Source of the DNA: Photobacterium atrarenae | Lineage (GTDB): Bacteria; Pseudomonadota; Gammaproteobacteria; Enterobacterales; Vibrionaceae | Length of the DNA: 64,000 bases | Direction of reading: 5' to 3' | NCBI RefSeq assembly: GCF_024380015.1 | Contig: NZ_CP101508.1 | Coordinates: 1,736,902 to 1,800,901 of the forward strand | In this document: positions 24,061-33,300 of the stretch, piece after piece | Position numbering within the stretch: position 1 is the first letter of the stretch | How the letters are laid out: each line of letters begins with the position of its first letter | Translations under genes and position numbers: made by a program | The notes under the pieces: model-generated | Database searches by the model: none | What the model saw: the letters and a program-made list of their open reading frames with translations, nothing else | What the model was told of the DNA's origin: nothing

Positions 24061-25363
24061 TGATTAATCCCCGTTCGTCTAAGGCATCCTTACTTCGCTT
24101 CACGCTATCCAGGTGCTGATCCAACGTACTGCCACGCTGGTTGGAAATTTTCTCGAGCGAGGTAATGTCTTGTTGCAGCTCCAGAACCAGCGCCTTCGCC
24201 GCTTTGAGTGGGTCAATTTCTTCCCACTCCGGCCAAACCCAGATAGGCGTGATATAGGTGTAAGGATTTTCGAAATAACCCGGCAATACAGGGTTACTGG
24301 TTAAATGGTATGCATCACAGAACCAACCAATGATGCGGTTAAAGTTCGGCTCCAGGTCGATGCTGCGGAACTGACTAACAAAGCGCCGGTGGTTGATCAT
24401 CCCGGCACGAATGGACGAATAGTTCACCTGGGTTAAATCGCCGGTCAGCATCTCGTACGGGATCCCGAACAATCCGGCCACCATGCGCAGCACCTGGCTG
24501 TTATGCTCCTGGTAGTTCCCGGCAATCTCCGGCGGGGACGCGGTTTTAATATCCTTCACCCCGTTCAGAACGGTGATCCCGCCGACTTTATGCACCACCT
24601 TTTTCTCGGTTTGCTGCCCGGTCGGTCCTTTCGCAGCTGCCGCCGTTTCAACATCGCGAAGTGCGTACACCTGCTGACCCTGCCGCCGCATCCGCGATTT
24701 AATCTCAACCGTCTGGTTATCTTTGTACTGCTTGGCAAAGTCCGCCCCGGCAGAAATCCAGGGCTGAGCCCCGGACTGGCCGGGATGATGAATATCACGA
24801 ATATCAATCACATCACTGGCGGGCAGCCAGTTCACTGAGTCCTCATCAAATTCAGGATGGTCACGGGGTAACTTATAAAAAGCGTACTTCTGAGGCTTGC
24901 CGTTCTTGGCGTAAAGGATCCCACCGCGAACATAGCTGCCTTTCCCGGCCTTCTCGAGGTTTGTCGCCAAACTCAGCGGGCTGACAACCTCCAACTGAAG
25001 CGGGATATAGTCCAGCGTCCGGCGCCGAACGATAAACGCCCGCCCCTCAACCACTGCCGTCATCAGCGCTAATGCCTGAACCCCGGCAAAGTTGGAATGA
25101 CCGCTGAAATCACAATAGTGCTGCCAGTGCTCGAAGCTGGTGAGGAACTCCTGGCTGAACAGCTCCGGCGAAAATACGGGCTTGGCTCCTCCTCCAATGC
25201 AACTTGCCCGAAACCGAGTGGCACCGATGCGAACAATCGGGTTGTTCCGCATCAGGTGGTGACTGGCTTTCAACTCCTTATTGAGCGCCTGTTCACTCTT
25301 TTCGTTGTCATGTAGTTGAGCATCAGAGAACAGGGCCGAGCCGGCCACTGCTGAATAACTCAA
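24008..25363 (-). CDS. B: Portal protein, lambda gpB-like
   Basis: 451 aa. Phage_portal_2 pattern (LRKNPIVR-type N-terminus here LMRNNPIVRIGATRF, then PYEMLTGDLTQVNYSSIRAGMI). Forms the dodecameric DNA entry ring. Overlaps both neighbours. Confidence 0.92.
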   Translation of the reverse strand: MSYSAVAGSALFSDAQLHDNEKSEQALNKELKASHHLMRNNPIVRIGATRFRASCIGGGAKPVFSPELFSQEFLTSFEHWQHYCDFSGHSNFAGVQALALMTAVVEGRAFIVRRRTLDYIPLQLEVVSPLSLATNLEKAGKGSYVRGGILYAKNGKPQKYAFYKLPRDHPEFDEDSVNWLPASDVIDIRDIHHPGQSGAQPWISAGADFAKQYKDNQTVEIKSRMRRQGQQVYALRDVETAAAAKGPTGQQTEKKVVHKVGGITVLNGVKDIKTASPPEIAGNYQEHNSQVLRMVAGLFGIPYEMLTGDLTQVNYSSIRAGMINHRRFVSQFRSIDLEPNFNRIIGWFCDAYHLTSNPVLPGYFENPYTYITPIWVWPEWEEIDPLKAAKALVLELQQDITSLEKISNQRGSTLDQHLDSVKRSKDALDERGLINETPAAVDDEQTDADDD

Positions 25364-25593
25364 AACTCAATCTCCACATCAATGCATTCCATCAGATTGA
25401 CCGGTTGCAGCTGACGTTGAAGATCGGCTTCAAGCTGACGCAGCTCCCCCAGGCTGACGCTGGTATATTCGAAGCTGTTCTTGTAGCCATCCGGTGTCGA
25501 AAACTCAGCTTTAACCTGTCGCTTGCCCTGCACCAGTTCAGTGATAGCCTCCTGGACTATCCGCAGGTTTTCATGCGTTGCGTCTATCTGCAT
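25360..25593 (-). CDS. Head-tail joining protein, lambda gpW-like
   Basis: 77 aa with the gpW pattern (ITELVQGKRQVKAEF...SVSLGELRQLEADLQRQL). It plugs the portal before tail joining. Overlaps the portal start by four bases. Confidence 0.88.
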   Translation of the reverse strand: MQIDATHENLRIVQEAITELVQGKRQVKAEFSTPDGYKNSFEYTSVSLGELRQLEADLQRQLQPVNLMECIDVEIEF

Positions 25594-27515
25594 TAATAAT
25601 CCTCATAATCTGACACCTCGTAACCATCGAAATAATCCGGTTCGTCATACTGGTTCGAGTCATTGGCCCGACTGTCGATCAGCCCAAGCGGAGAAGTGTT
25701 CGATACCTCTTTGATCACCACGCGCAAAAAGTCATAAAGCCACAGGACATACACCAGTAAATCCCATGGCTCATTGCGGCGCTGGCCCTTTTTCTTTTTC
25801 CAGGTCACATTCTTCCCGCTGCCGACCAGCTCTTCTGCCGTCAGCATCTGGAAGTAATTCAGATCGAAGGTATCGTTCACCGGAAAATGAATGTAATTCT
25901 TACCCGGCTTTGCCAGATTCAGTCGCTCGGCGGCCCGGTTCTTTAACTGGTGAACATTGAGGCTCCGGTATCCGCACCGGGCTTCCTGGTGAACTTTATA
26001 AGTGAGCGTGAGTTCGGGTTTAAACTTGGTTTGCACATTCGCTTCACCGCGAATCGCATAAATCCAACCCTCATACTGGGCGCAAAACTCCAGCATCGCC
26101 TTCCACGCGTGGCCGTTGCAGTCCATCACGACGGCGTAACAGGAAATCTGGCGGCCATCTTTAAGCAAAAATGGCCTGCTCAACACATCAATTAACGACT
26201 TCTGCGTCAGGTCATCTTCCGGATCCCCCTGAACGCAGCCATAGTCGACAGCCCAGATTTCACCCTTCGGGCCAATGGCCCAAAAATGATATTCAAATCG
26301 GTAAGTCTGCGTATCGACAGAACCCAGCAAACACAAGGTTTCCTCAGGCAAATAATCCAGCGGCGCGTAATGCTCCCGCCGGGTATAAATGAGCTCGAAA
26401 TTCTTCAGCTTGTGAGAGCTACTGGTATCGGAATACTCAACACCGACCTTCGTATTCATGAAGGTCTGCATTTTCTGCGGCTCTTGCTTGGCCTTTTCGT
26501 ATTCGTTGGCCAGTGAAGGCAGGCTGGTATTCAGGTTATCGTTATAGGCCGACCAAATGTGAAATCCGGCTTCAACCTTGCCCCGCTCATTGGTATCGCC
26601 GGGTTTGCCGCACTTACAGCAAAGCGCGGTACCGGACTCGTCCCACTGGCTGGGTTCCTGATGTGTATTGCAGCAAGTGAATTCCCGTGTGGCCCGCCAT
26701 TCCCCGGCCTGCACGATGTTCCGCTTGTGATGTTCATAGATCCCTTCGCCACATCCCTCACAAACAAAGTGGGCCGTGGACAATTCTTCCGGGTCATACC
26801 GGAAGTTAGCCAGCTTCAGCCGGTGTTTATGACCACAGTGAGGACATGGGACATAAAAGTAACGCTGATCCGTCAGTCGAAATTCACGGGAAATCTTACA
26901 AGTCCCGGCTTCTTTCGGCGTCGAGCCCAGCACAATCTTACGCTTGGACTCCGTTTCAGTCCGCGTCACCGCCAACTCAACCGGATCCCCTTCTTTCTCG
27001 ACGTTATCTAACCACCCGGAAACCTCATCCATAAACAGGTACTTGATGGTGAGCATTCGGAACGAGCTGGCAGACGTCGCCCACACAATACAAAGCTCGC
27101 CACCATAGAAACTTTTCTCTTTGGTGGTGTTCTTTCCCTGCATGCGTTCCATCACGGGCAAGCAGTGAGCAAACACCTTTCCGGCTTCCCGAACCGCGAA
27201 CTTTTCAGCGTCCCCTTCCGTGTTCTGGACGATCATGATGTTGCCCGGGTCATTGGTGATTAACCAGGCCATCGCCGTATTCATGAAAATGGCGTACCCG
27301 ACACGGGCACTTTTACAAAGAACGATCTTTTCGATGTAAGGATCATCAATGGCCTTTAGCCAGGCCTTCTGAAACGGTTTTGGTGAATAGATCTGTGCGA
27401 GAGGATTTTCGTGTTTAGTCGTCCAGGCGATTATCTCCGTCTTCCGCGGCGGCACCATAGTGTTTCGCATGGCGCTCGATAACGTTTTGGATAACAGATT
27501 GAAGTTCATCGCCAT
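25593..27515 (-). CDS. A: Terminase large subunit, lambda gpA-like
   Basis: 640 aa, GpA family. ATPase region near residues 60-90 (VLCKSARVGYAIFMN) with the family-type Walker A variant, LFMDEVSGW as Walker B, a zinc-binding cluster (CPHCGHKH...CEGCGEG), and a C-terminal nuclease region (GSVDTQTYRFEYHFW, VVMDCNGHAW). Packages DNA at a cos site. The start overlaps the small subunit gene by 101 bases; a shorter start at 27470 is possible. Confidence 0.92.
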   Translation of the reverse strand: MAMNFNLLSKTLSSAMRNTMVPPRKTEIIAWTTKHENPLAQIYSPKPFQKAWLKAIDDPYIEKIVLCKSARVGYAIFMNTAMAWLITNDPGNIMIVQNTEGDAEKFAVREAGKVFAHCLPVMERMQGKNTTKEKSFYGGELCIVWATSASSFRMLTIKYLFMDEVSGWLDNVEKEGDPVELAVTRTETESKRKIVLGSTPKEAGTCKISREFRLTDQRYFYVPCPHCGHKHRLKLANFRYDPEELSTAHFVCEGCGEGIYEHHKRNIVQAGEWRATREFTCCNTHQEPSQWDESGTALCCKCGKPGDTNERGKVEAGFHIWSAYNDNLNTSLPSLANEYEKAKQEPQKMQTFMNTKVGVEYSDTSSSHKLKNFELIYTRREHYAPLDYLPEETLCLLGSVDTQTYRFEYHFWAIGPKGEIWAVDYGCVQGDPEDDLTQKSLIDVLSRPFLLKDGRQISCYAVVMDCNGHAWKAMLEFCAQYEGWIYAIRGEANVQTKFKPELTLTYKVHQEARCGYRSLNVHQLKNRAAERLNLAKPGKNYIHFPVNDTFDLNYFQMLTAEELVGSGKNVTWKKKKGQRRNEPWDLLVYVLWLYDFLRVVIKEVSNTSPLGLIDSRANDSNQYDEPDYFDGYEVSDYEDY

Positions 27516-27999
27516 CCTTCTCGTCTAATTTATAGAGAGCATTTCTCACTACTTCATCGATGACCTTTAATTGTCCAGGCTCTAGCGGCAAGTGCTTTTG
27601 AAGCTCGTTTGGCAGGTCTAAAAGCTTGTTTTTCACATGCATCAGCGGCTCAATATAGAGCTCAATCATGGCAGCTGCCGGGACCAGCTCTCCCGTAGCC
27701 TGAGCGTTATGAAGCTGCATCTTGATCGCGGCCTGTTTATCCTTCTCTTCTTTCCAATCTTTCCCCTGAAAATCACCTTCCGTGTTTCCGGTGTTTCCGC
27801 TGTTTCCACTCGGTTTTCGACCACTCGCAGCATTAAGCTGACGGATGATTTCCGATTGATGCTTCACGTATGATTTTACTGATTCAGCAACGTCAATCTC
27901 ACCGTCAGCCGTGCGTACCAAGGCATAGCCGTTGGATCGCTGGTTCCGAATGGTACGTTCAGTGACACCTAAGATTTCTGCGACAGCTTTAATACTCAT
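27415..27999 (-). CDS. Terminase small subunit, Nu1-like
   Basis: 194 aa. Winged helix-turn-helix at the N-terminus (MSIKAVAEILGVTERTIRNQRSNG) that should bind cos DNA, a low-complexity GNSGNTGNTEG linker, and a helical C-terminus that contacts gpA. First gene of the head operon. Confidence 0.85.
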   Translation of the reverse strand: MSIKAVAEILGVTERTIRNQRSNGYALVRTADGEIDVAESVKSYVKHQSEIIRQLNAASGRKPSGNSGNTGNTEGDFQGKDWKEEKDKQAAIKMQLHNAQATGELVPAAAMIELYIEPLMHVKNKLLDLPNELQKHLPLEPGQLKVIDEVVRNALYKLDEKDGDELQSVIQNVIERHAKHYGAAAEDGDNRLDD

Positions 28000-28323
28000 A
28001 TACTCAACACCTCACAATAATTGAAACGGAAATAGAACAATTCCTGAAAAAAAATCTGCCTGACCGTGCGAGTCTTGGACCCGTTAAAAACAGGCCCCGG
28101 AGGGAAGTACCTTAACCCCAAAAATGCGCCAAAATTCGATCCAATTGATCATCCCGCTCACCGAAATGATCCCCTTCAGTTTCACTCGACGATTTCGGTT
28201 ACTGACATCTCACTCACAATCAAAAATGACTCAATTCAGCAAATCGTCGGCATCAATTTCAACAATTTTTTCTCATTCGGAAGCTGTGAATTTTTGTAGC
28301 ACGTTTTCTTTTCCGATTTTCCT
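28000..28323. other. Likely cos region upstream of the terminase
   Basis: 324 bases without a gene between the recombinase and Nu1. In lambda-type phages cos lies directly before Nu1. A candidate GC-rich centre is around 28089-28106 in an otherwise AT-rich stretch, but I cannot identify the nick positions. Confidence 0.35.
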
Positions 28324-29601
28324 CTAGTTTAAATCGGCAAACTCACTGCCAGCCCTTGCTGTATCTGGCTTTGCGTGAAAGTTTTGTTTTTCCGATCTTC
28401 CCTCTGTCTTCCCATGAAAAATAAAAAAGCCCTGCAAATCTAACCACGCGTGATAGGTTTGCAGCGCTTCTCGTTTCAATGATTCGGTTGTCGTGTGGAT
28501 GTAAGCCTGATCAAGGTCCGACAGTTTGTGATTCAGCAATCGCTCCCCCACGAACTTATCAACGCCCAGGTCAGCCAGCCGCGTTCGTGCCAGCTTTCGG
28601 CAATCATGACTGGTCCATTCACCCTGGCTCACTTTCTGATAAATATCGTTCGCAGCATCCTTGCCGATTGGCACCTTTGGATTAGCAGACGGGAACAACA
28701 ATAAACGGCCTGTTGGCTGCACAGCCTGATACGCCCTGAGCAATGCCATCACCTGATCCGTCAGCGGTAAATACAGCGTCTCTTTGGTTTTGGTATGGCT
28801 GGCCGGAATACGCCAGACGCAGTTCTCCCAGTCGATATGGCACCATCGTGCCAACCGGGTTTCAGATATCCGCGTCCCGTGTGCCAATTGCATCAGCACC
28901 AACATCCGTTCAGACCAGGTCATTTGCTGCAAACGCGCAAACAGCGGCTTTACCATCGCCGGGTGTAACTTGCCCTCTTTGGGTTTCGCTTTCGCCTGGA
29001 TGAAATCACCAAACTGCATCGCAGCCATCGGATTATGTGACAACAGCTCTTCACGGGCCGCCTGCCGGAACGCAGCTTTCAGAATCGCGAAATAGCCCTT
29101 CACGGTACGAAGCTCGTACTCCTCCTGCAACGGCCAGATCACCCGCTGTTTAATGTGATGCTTTCGCGCATCATCCAGCGACAGCTCATTCAGTGCCGGC
29201 AGCAGATGCCGGGTAATCACCGACTTCACCGCGCTCTGGCGGCTCGCGCTTAGCTGCTTTGACGAACTCACATGATCCAGATACCAACGCAGGCAATCAC
29301 CAAACGTCTGCCAATCACTCACGGTCGAATCTGATTGAGTGGCCATTTGCGCCAGCTTCAACGGCAACAACTCGAACAAAGCGCTCGCTTTCAGTTGCGG
29401 CCAACAACCTAATCGCTCCCACTTTGCCCGGCCATTGCGACCGTTGTTCCGACGCTTATCAACCAGATACCAAGACCCACTTTCGCGGCTGGTATGAAAC
29501 CTCAACTCCAGGGCATAACGCTCATCCCGCAACCGGGTTATATCGCCGTTCGACAGATGCTTCTCAATCGCACGGTCTGAAATCCGAATTCGCTTAGTAC
29601 T
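28324..29601 (-). CDS. Second tyrosine recombinase, inside the late region
   Basis: A 425-aa tyrosine recombinase unlike the terminal integrase. Catalytic residues visible: Arg in HGTRISETRLARW, HxxR in TSHDCRKLARTR, the second His in LLNHKLSDLD, and Tyr in AYIHTTTE. The N-terminus contains an arm-binding-like region. I start at ATG 29601 (MSTKRIRISDR). It lies between Nu1 and the lysis genes on the late strand. It might resolve multimers, drive another integration event, or be a relic of a second element; nothing beside it looks like an attachment site. Confidence 0.8.
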   Translation of the reverse strand, partial: STKRIRISDRAIEKHLSNGDITRLRDERYALELRFHTSRESGSWYLVDKRRNNGRNGRAKWERLGCWPQLKASALFELLPLKLAQMATQSDSTVSDWQTFGDCLRWYLDHVSSSKQLSASRQSAVKSVITRHLLPALNELSLDDARKHHIKQRVIWPLQEEYELRTVKGYFAILKAAFRQAAREELLSHNPMAAMQFGDFIQAKAKPKEGKLHPAMVKPLFARLQQMTWSERMLVLMQLAHGTRISETRLARWCHIDWENCVWRIPASHTKTKETLYLPLTDQVMALLRAYQAVQPTGRLLLFPSANPKVPIGKDAANDIYQKVSQGEWTSHDCRKLARTRLADLGVDKFVGERLLNHKLSDLDQAYIHTTTESLKREALQTYHAWLDLQGFFIFHGKTEGRSEKQNFHAKPDTARAGSEFADLN

Positions 29602-29896
29602 CATGATGGCTGTCATGCTTCTATTCTGAATTTGTCCCGTCTCTCCGGGTGTCACGCCACTTCGTCGCATTCGGCTGACGTTTCCGTTAATGGGGCGGTT
29701 CCTTGCCCTGCTTGCACCTTTTTGAATGACTCATTGCGCTCACGTCAAAGGACGAGCAGCCTACAACTGCTCACGGTCTTCGCTAACAATGATCACAGCG
29801 AGGTACCCACGCTCTGGAGATCAACTTGAATGTTGAGAAAAGAAAAAGGACGGGCGACTTAAGGTAACGGTGGACGACCACCCAATATGCAATGAC

Positions 29897-30205
29897 TTAT
29901 TCGCCCGTATTCGGTAAGGCCTGAAAGCTATATTCAAAAGCAGGTTCAAAACCCGAATCAAAACCATAAAAGGCTCTCAGGCGTAAAATCTTGTTGGCGC
30001 ACTCCTTCCAGGCAGCAAACCACACAGGATCGCGTTCGACTGCCTCCCCATACGTTGCGGGAGGCAAATCAAAAGGCTGCAGACACACAGTTAAGTCGGA
30101 AGCGGGAGGTTTCAATACCACCTCCCGGTATTCCGTGACCACTTCAGTCGTAGTGCATCCGTTCAGTAACAGCGCGAGGCAAAGGCCGGGAATAGCAATC
30201 TTCAT
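29897..30205 (-). CDS. Outer-membrane spanin, Rz1-like lipoprotein
   Basis: 102 aa with a lipoprotein signal ending LLNGC (Cys16 or 17), Pro-containing short periplasmic part, overlapping the Rz-like frame by 62 bases in a different frame. That out-of-phase overlap is typical of Rz/Rz1 pairs. It fuses inner and outer membranes with Rz at lysis. Confidence 0.8.
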   Translation of the reverse strand: MKIAIPGLCLALLLNGCTTTEVVTEYREVVLKPPASDLTVCLQPFDLPPATYGEAVERDPVWFAAWKECANKILRLRAFYGFDSGFEPAFEYSFQALPNTGE

Positions 30206-30503
30206 GTTGAATCACCGTCCGAACCGCCTCAACACGCACCCGGGCATCCTGTCGCAGCTTCTCCACTTCCTGTTGAACCGCGTCCGCGGCCAGCTGTGCC
30301 GCATCACGCGCCTGCACCAATCCCTGCACCTGGTTATCCAGTGCATGGTTGGTTGCAGTTAATGAATCAACGGTTTGTTGAGAAGCCTTGAGCTGTGTGC
30401 TCAGGTTCTGGTTGAGATGAGATTGGGAATAATTGAACAAGAGGCTGACCGCAAGGGAAACACCCAGCCCGACACCAAGGGAAGCCCTAAGGCGTGTAAG
30501 CAT
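30144..30503 (-). CDS. Inner-membrane spanin, Rz-like
   Basis: 119 aa, N-terminal transmembrane segment (residues about 8-24) followed by a long coiled coil (30-95). Overlaps the endolysin end by 17 bases. Partner of the Rz1-like lipoprotein. Confidence 0.78.
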   Translation of the reverse strand: MLTRLRASLGVGLGVSLAVSLLFNYSQSHLNQNLSTQLKASQQTVDSLTATNHALDNQVQGLVQARDAAQLAADAVQQEVEKLRQDARVRVEAVRTVIQHEDCYSRPLPRAVTERMHYD

Positions 30504-30999
30504 TCAGGCACACCTCCCTTTCTGCACTCCTGCGCCGAACCAAGCCCTTCAGGCGTTTGCCATCGGCATACACCCAGCGGGTGAGTTCATTGCAGGCGCC
30601 GGTGTAGTCTTCGGCGTTGAGCTTCTTCAGCAAAGTCGACCGCTGAAAATTCCCTGCCCCGACGTTAAACACAAAACTGACGAAAGCATCAAACTGATGT
30701 TGCTCCAGGGGGACCGTCACCCACTGATCAACGACCGCTTCTGCCGATTGCACATCGCGAACCAGGTTCCCGACCACCTCTTGATGCGTCACTTCCGAAT
30801 TCGGCGTGACACCAACCGTGTGGCCATAACCGTTCGTCCAGACATTGGCAGAACATTGATACGCGTTTAACTGGCACCCCTCGTAATCCATGATCAGCTT
30901 CATCCCGGTTTCGCTGGTTTCCAGCGAGCCGGCAGGCAGCAGCGACAACAGACCCAGAACAACAGCAGCCGAACAACGCTTAACTGTTGACGTCTTCAT
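30487..30999 (-). CDS. SAR endolysin, GH24 lysozyme
   Basis: 170 aa. An N-terminal weakly hydrophobic, Gly/Ala/Ser-rich segment (residues 8-26) acts as a signal-anchor-release sequence. Catalytic pattern E40-x8-C49-x5-T55 is the E-8-D/C-5-T triad of P21-type endolysins. It cleaves peptidoglycan after release from the membrane. Several further cysteines (Cys9, Cys42, Cys49) could form the regulatory disulfide seen in SAR enzymes. Confidence 0.88.
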   Translation of the reverse strand: MKTSTVKRCSAAVVLGLLSLLPAGSLETSETGMKLIMDYEGCQLNAYQCSANVWTNGYGHTVGVTPNSEVTHQEVVGNLVRDVQSAEAVVDQWVTVPLEQHQFDAFVSFVFNVGAGNFQRSTLLKKLNAEDYTGACNELTRWVYADGKRLKGLVRRRSAEREVCLNAYTP

Positions 31000-31192
31000 A
31001 CAGCTCCCTCAACTGAGGGTGCTGCTGCAGCAACTTATAGCTCTTCTTTCGGTAGTACCAGTTATTGGCAAATGTGCCCGCTGCAAACAGGATACCGATG
31101 ACGGTAGCCCAGTCCTGCAACGAGAACGCCCCAAAGAAAGCCAACAGCGAGGCACAGAAGTACGACAACGCTGAAGATAGCTTTTCCTGCAT
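30980..31192 (-). CDS. Holin
   Basis: 70 aa, two hydrophobic segments (about residues 9-27 and 28-45) and a charged C-terminus, the class II holin layout, directly before the endolysin and overlapping it by 20 bases. GGTGGA lies five bases before ATG 31192; GTG 31201 is an alternative. Confidence 0.75.
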   Translation of the reverse strand: MQEKLSSALSYFCASLLAFFGAFSLQDWATVIGILFAAGTFANNWYYRKKSYKLLQQHPQLRELYEDVNS

Positions 31193-31206
31193 GCTTTCCA
31201 CCCATA

Positions 31207-31245
31207 CAAAAAAGCGCCACCGACCCGAAAGTCAGCAGCGCTGTT
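31207..31245 (-). terminator. Terminator-like hairpin before the holin
   Basis: Minus-strand AGCGC...GCGCT with an inner GCTGAC/GTCGGT stem (some G-T pairs) and six T. It stands upstream of the lysis genes, so late transcription must pass it, consistent with antitermination by the Q-like protein. Confidence 0.6.
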
Positions 31246-31262
31246 TGATGTTGATAGTGCTA

Positions 31263-33151
31263 ATCGAGTAGGAGGAGGCCTCACGGCCTCCGTCCTCTCA
31301 CACCACCGTACAAGCGTGGGTCGCATACGGCGGTTCCGAATATATTTTCAGTGACTCGTACCCATCTCGCAACGAGTACAGACCCATCTCCTTGAACCAT
31401 TTCATTGGCATGGCCTGATTGAGCTGGGGCGATAAAGCCAAGTGCCACCACCCTTTATCTGACATCGCCAGCTTCCACGCATTGCGTTCGCTTACACCCT
31501 CTTGGCGTAACCATGTCGCTATGCTGTATCTGCGCTTGCGCTGCTTGAGGCGATAGCACCGTAAGCGCCGCCTTATCCATTCATCCAAGCGCTGCATCGC
31601 GCTTTTCCGTATGGCAAGCTTGAAATAGTGTTGCCAACCTCTTAGGTATTGAGTGAGTTCGACTAGGACTGTCTTCAACTCTCGCCCTCGATTCCGCTTC
31701 GTTATTTGACGCACTCGCTTCTTCATCTGAGTTTGTGCTGTCTTCGAGATATGGATGCTTCCATCTCGTTGAAAGCGATGGCCTAGGTAAGTCCGCTCTG
31801 TCACTCTCGTTGCCGCACTTTTCTCACGGTTAACCCTGAGTTTCAGTTTCTGCTCCAAGAACTCCGTGATTGAGGCTTTTACTCGATTGGCGGCTTCCTC
31901 ACTGTGCACGTAGATTTGGCAGTCGTCTGCATATCGGCAGAACTTATGCCCTCTTCGCTCAAGCTCTTTATCCAACTCATCTAATACGATATTTGATAGC
32001 AGCGGAGATAATGGTCCACCCTGTGGCGTCCCTCGTTGCCTCTGCTCAACTAACCCGTTTCGCATTATGCCTGCCTGTAGGTATGACCTGACCAGCTTCA
32101 GGACCCGTTTATCTGTGATGTCCTCCGATAGCCTGTGCATCAGTCTATCGTGGTTCACAGTATCGAAGTATTTCGCCAGGTCTATGTCGACTACATAACC
32201 CCGCCCCTCCCTGATGTAGTGGCTTGCTGCCACCAATGCATGGTGGGCACTGCGGTTAGGCCTGAACCCATAACTGTTGCTTGAAAACTGAGGTTCGTAG
32301 ATATCTGTCAGTACTGAGGTAATGGCCTGTTGGACTACCCTATCAAGTACAGTTGGGATACCTAGCTGCCTCACTCCCCCGCTAGGTTTGGGAATTTCTA
32401 CACCCAGAACGGGTTGCGGTTGGTAGCTCCCGTCCAGAAGGCTCTGGCGGAGCGCTTGCCCATTAGAAGACTGCCGAAGCATCGAGATAGTCGCTGTTAT
32501 GTCGAGTTTATCAACCCCAGCACATCCCTTGTTCTTCTTCACTCTTCTCAGGGCTTGGTTCAGATTTGTTGAGGAGCAGATCCGCTCCATCAACTGAGTT
32601 GAGGTCACCAAGACTCGTCCTCCTGTCTACGCCGATCATGCTTGTCATTCTTCGTGGCCATGAGCGTCACTTGCGGTGTTGCCCAGTAGTACGTAGAGAT
32701 GTTGTTCATCTTGCTATGACCCCACATGATTGAGTGTCTAGTGACTGCTTCTTGATATATTCAGTTCCGGCCTTCCCTTGGGTTGTACTTCCCCAAGGTA
32801 CTATGCCTTCTGCTGACTTCTTATTACCCGTCACACAACATCACTGTTGTATTAGTCTCATCCGAGACAGGTCGTAAGATCTCCCGAGGTAAGACGTTGT
32901 TCTTTCCCTTGGCTGTGCCTGATTTACCCGTACACACTTCCCGTCGAGGCATTGGGCTGTTCTATATATTGCTAGGTTACCCAAGTTGTACTGGCCTACT
33001 ATCAGGTTTCTGTTCGTCACACCCAAGTTTTGCCGTTTGCTTCCTTCAGATCCCACCTCACGGTGGGCACCCTTGCATAGGCTAACGGTTCTCGCTCGAC
33101 TGAGCCCGTAGAGGACTTTCACCTCCTAGAACAACGCCATGCTCGGCGCAC
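31263..33151 (-). mobile_element. Group II intron, bacterial class C type
   Basis: About 1.89 kb. The 5' end reads GTGCGCC at 33151, the group II start. Domain V is recognisable at the 3' end (CCGTATGCG and ACGC-TTGTACGG around 31300-31330), followed by a domain VI hairpin with GAGGCC/GGCCTC and a TACTCGAT end near 31263. It sits directly after a T-rich intrinsic terminator (33158-33186), the known target preference of class C introns. The 3' boundary is uncertain by a few bases. Confidence 0.85.
31298..32611 (-). CDS. Group II intron reverse transcriptase/maturase
   Basis: 437 aa. RT palm motifs (VVDIDLAKYFDTVNHD, QGGPLSPLLSNIVL, CRYADDC with YADD at 227-230) and the group II maturase region near the C-terminus (WIRRRLRCYRLKQRKRR). 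No HNH endonuclease domain, as usual for class C. It splices and moves the intron. Confidence 0.93.
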   Translation of the reverse strand: MVTSTQLMERICSSTNLNQALRRVKKNKGCAGVDKLDITATISMLRQSSNGQALRQSLLDGSYQPQPVLGVEIPKPSGGVRQLGIPTVLDRVVQQAITSVLTDIYEPQFSSNSYGFRPNRSAHHALVAASHYIREGRGYVVDIDLAKYFDTVNHDRLMHRLSEDITDKRVLKLVRSYLQAGIMRNGLVEQRQRGTPQGGPLSPLLSNIVLDELDKELERRGHKFCRYADDCQIYVHSEEAANRVKASITEFLEQKLKLRVNREKSAATRVTERTYLGHRFQRDGSIHISKTAQTQMKKRVRQITKRNRGRELKTVLVELTQYLRGWQHYFKLAIRKSAMQRLDEWIRRRLRCYRLKQRKRRYSIATWLRQEGVSERNAWKLAMSDKGWWHLALSPQLNQAMPMKWFKEMGLYSLRDGYESLKIYSEPPYATHACTVV

Positions 33152-33157
33152 AAACGA

Positions 33158-33186
33158 AAAAACCCCGCCATCAGGCGAGGTTTTCC
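33158..33186 (-). terminator. Terminator used as the intron target
   Basis: Minus-strand AACCTCGCC-TGAT-GGCGGGGTT plus six T, directly 5' of the intron. It was probably the terminator of the PARIS-like operon before the IS arrived. Confidence 0.8.
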
Positions 33187-33300
33187 AACGTGGTAATCAT
33201 GCGCCATGTTGGGGTGAGTGTCAACAGTCAGGTTTCAAAGAATTTACGATGGATTAGCTTCCGTACGGTAGATTTCAAGGTAGTTGACCAGATTCTCTAA

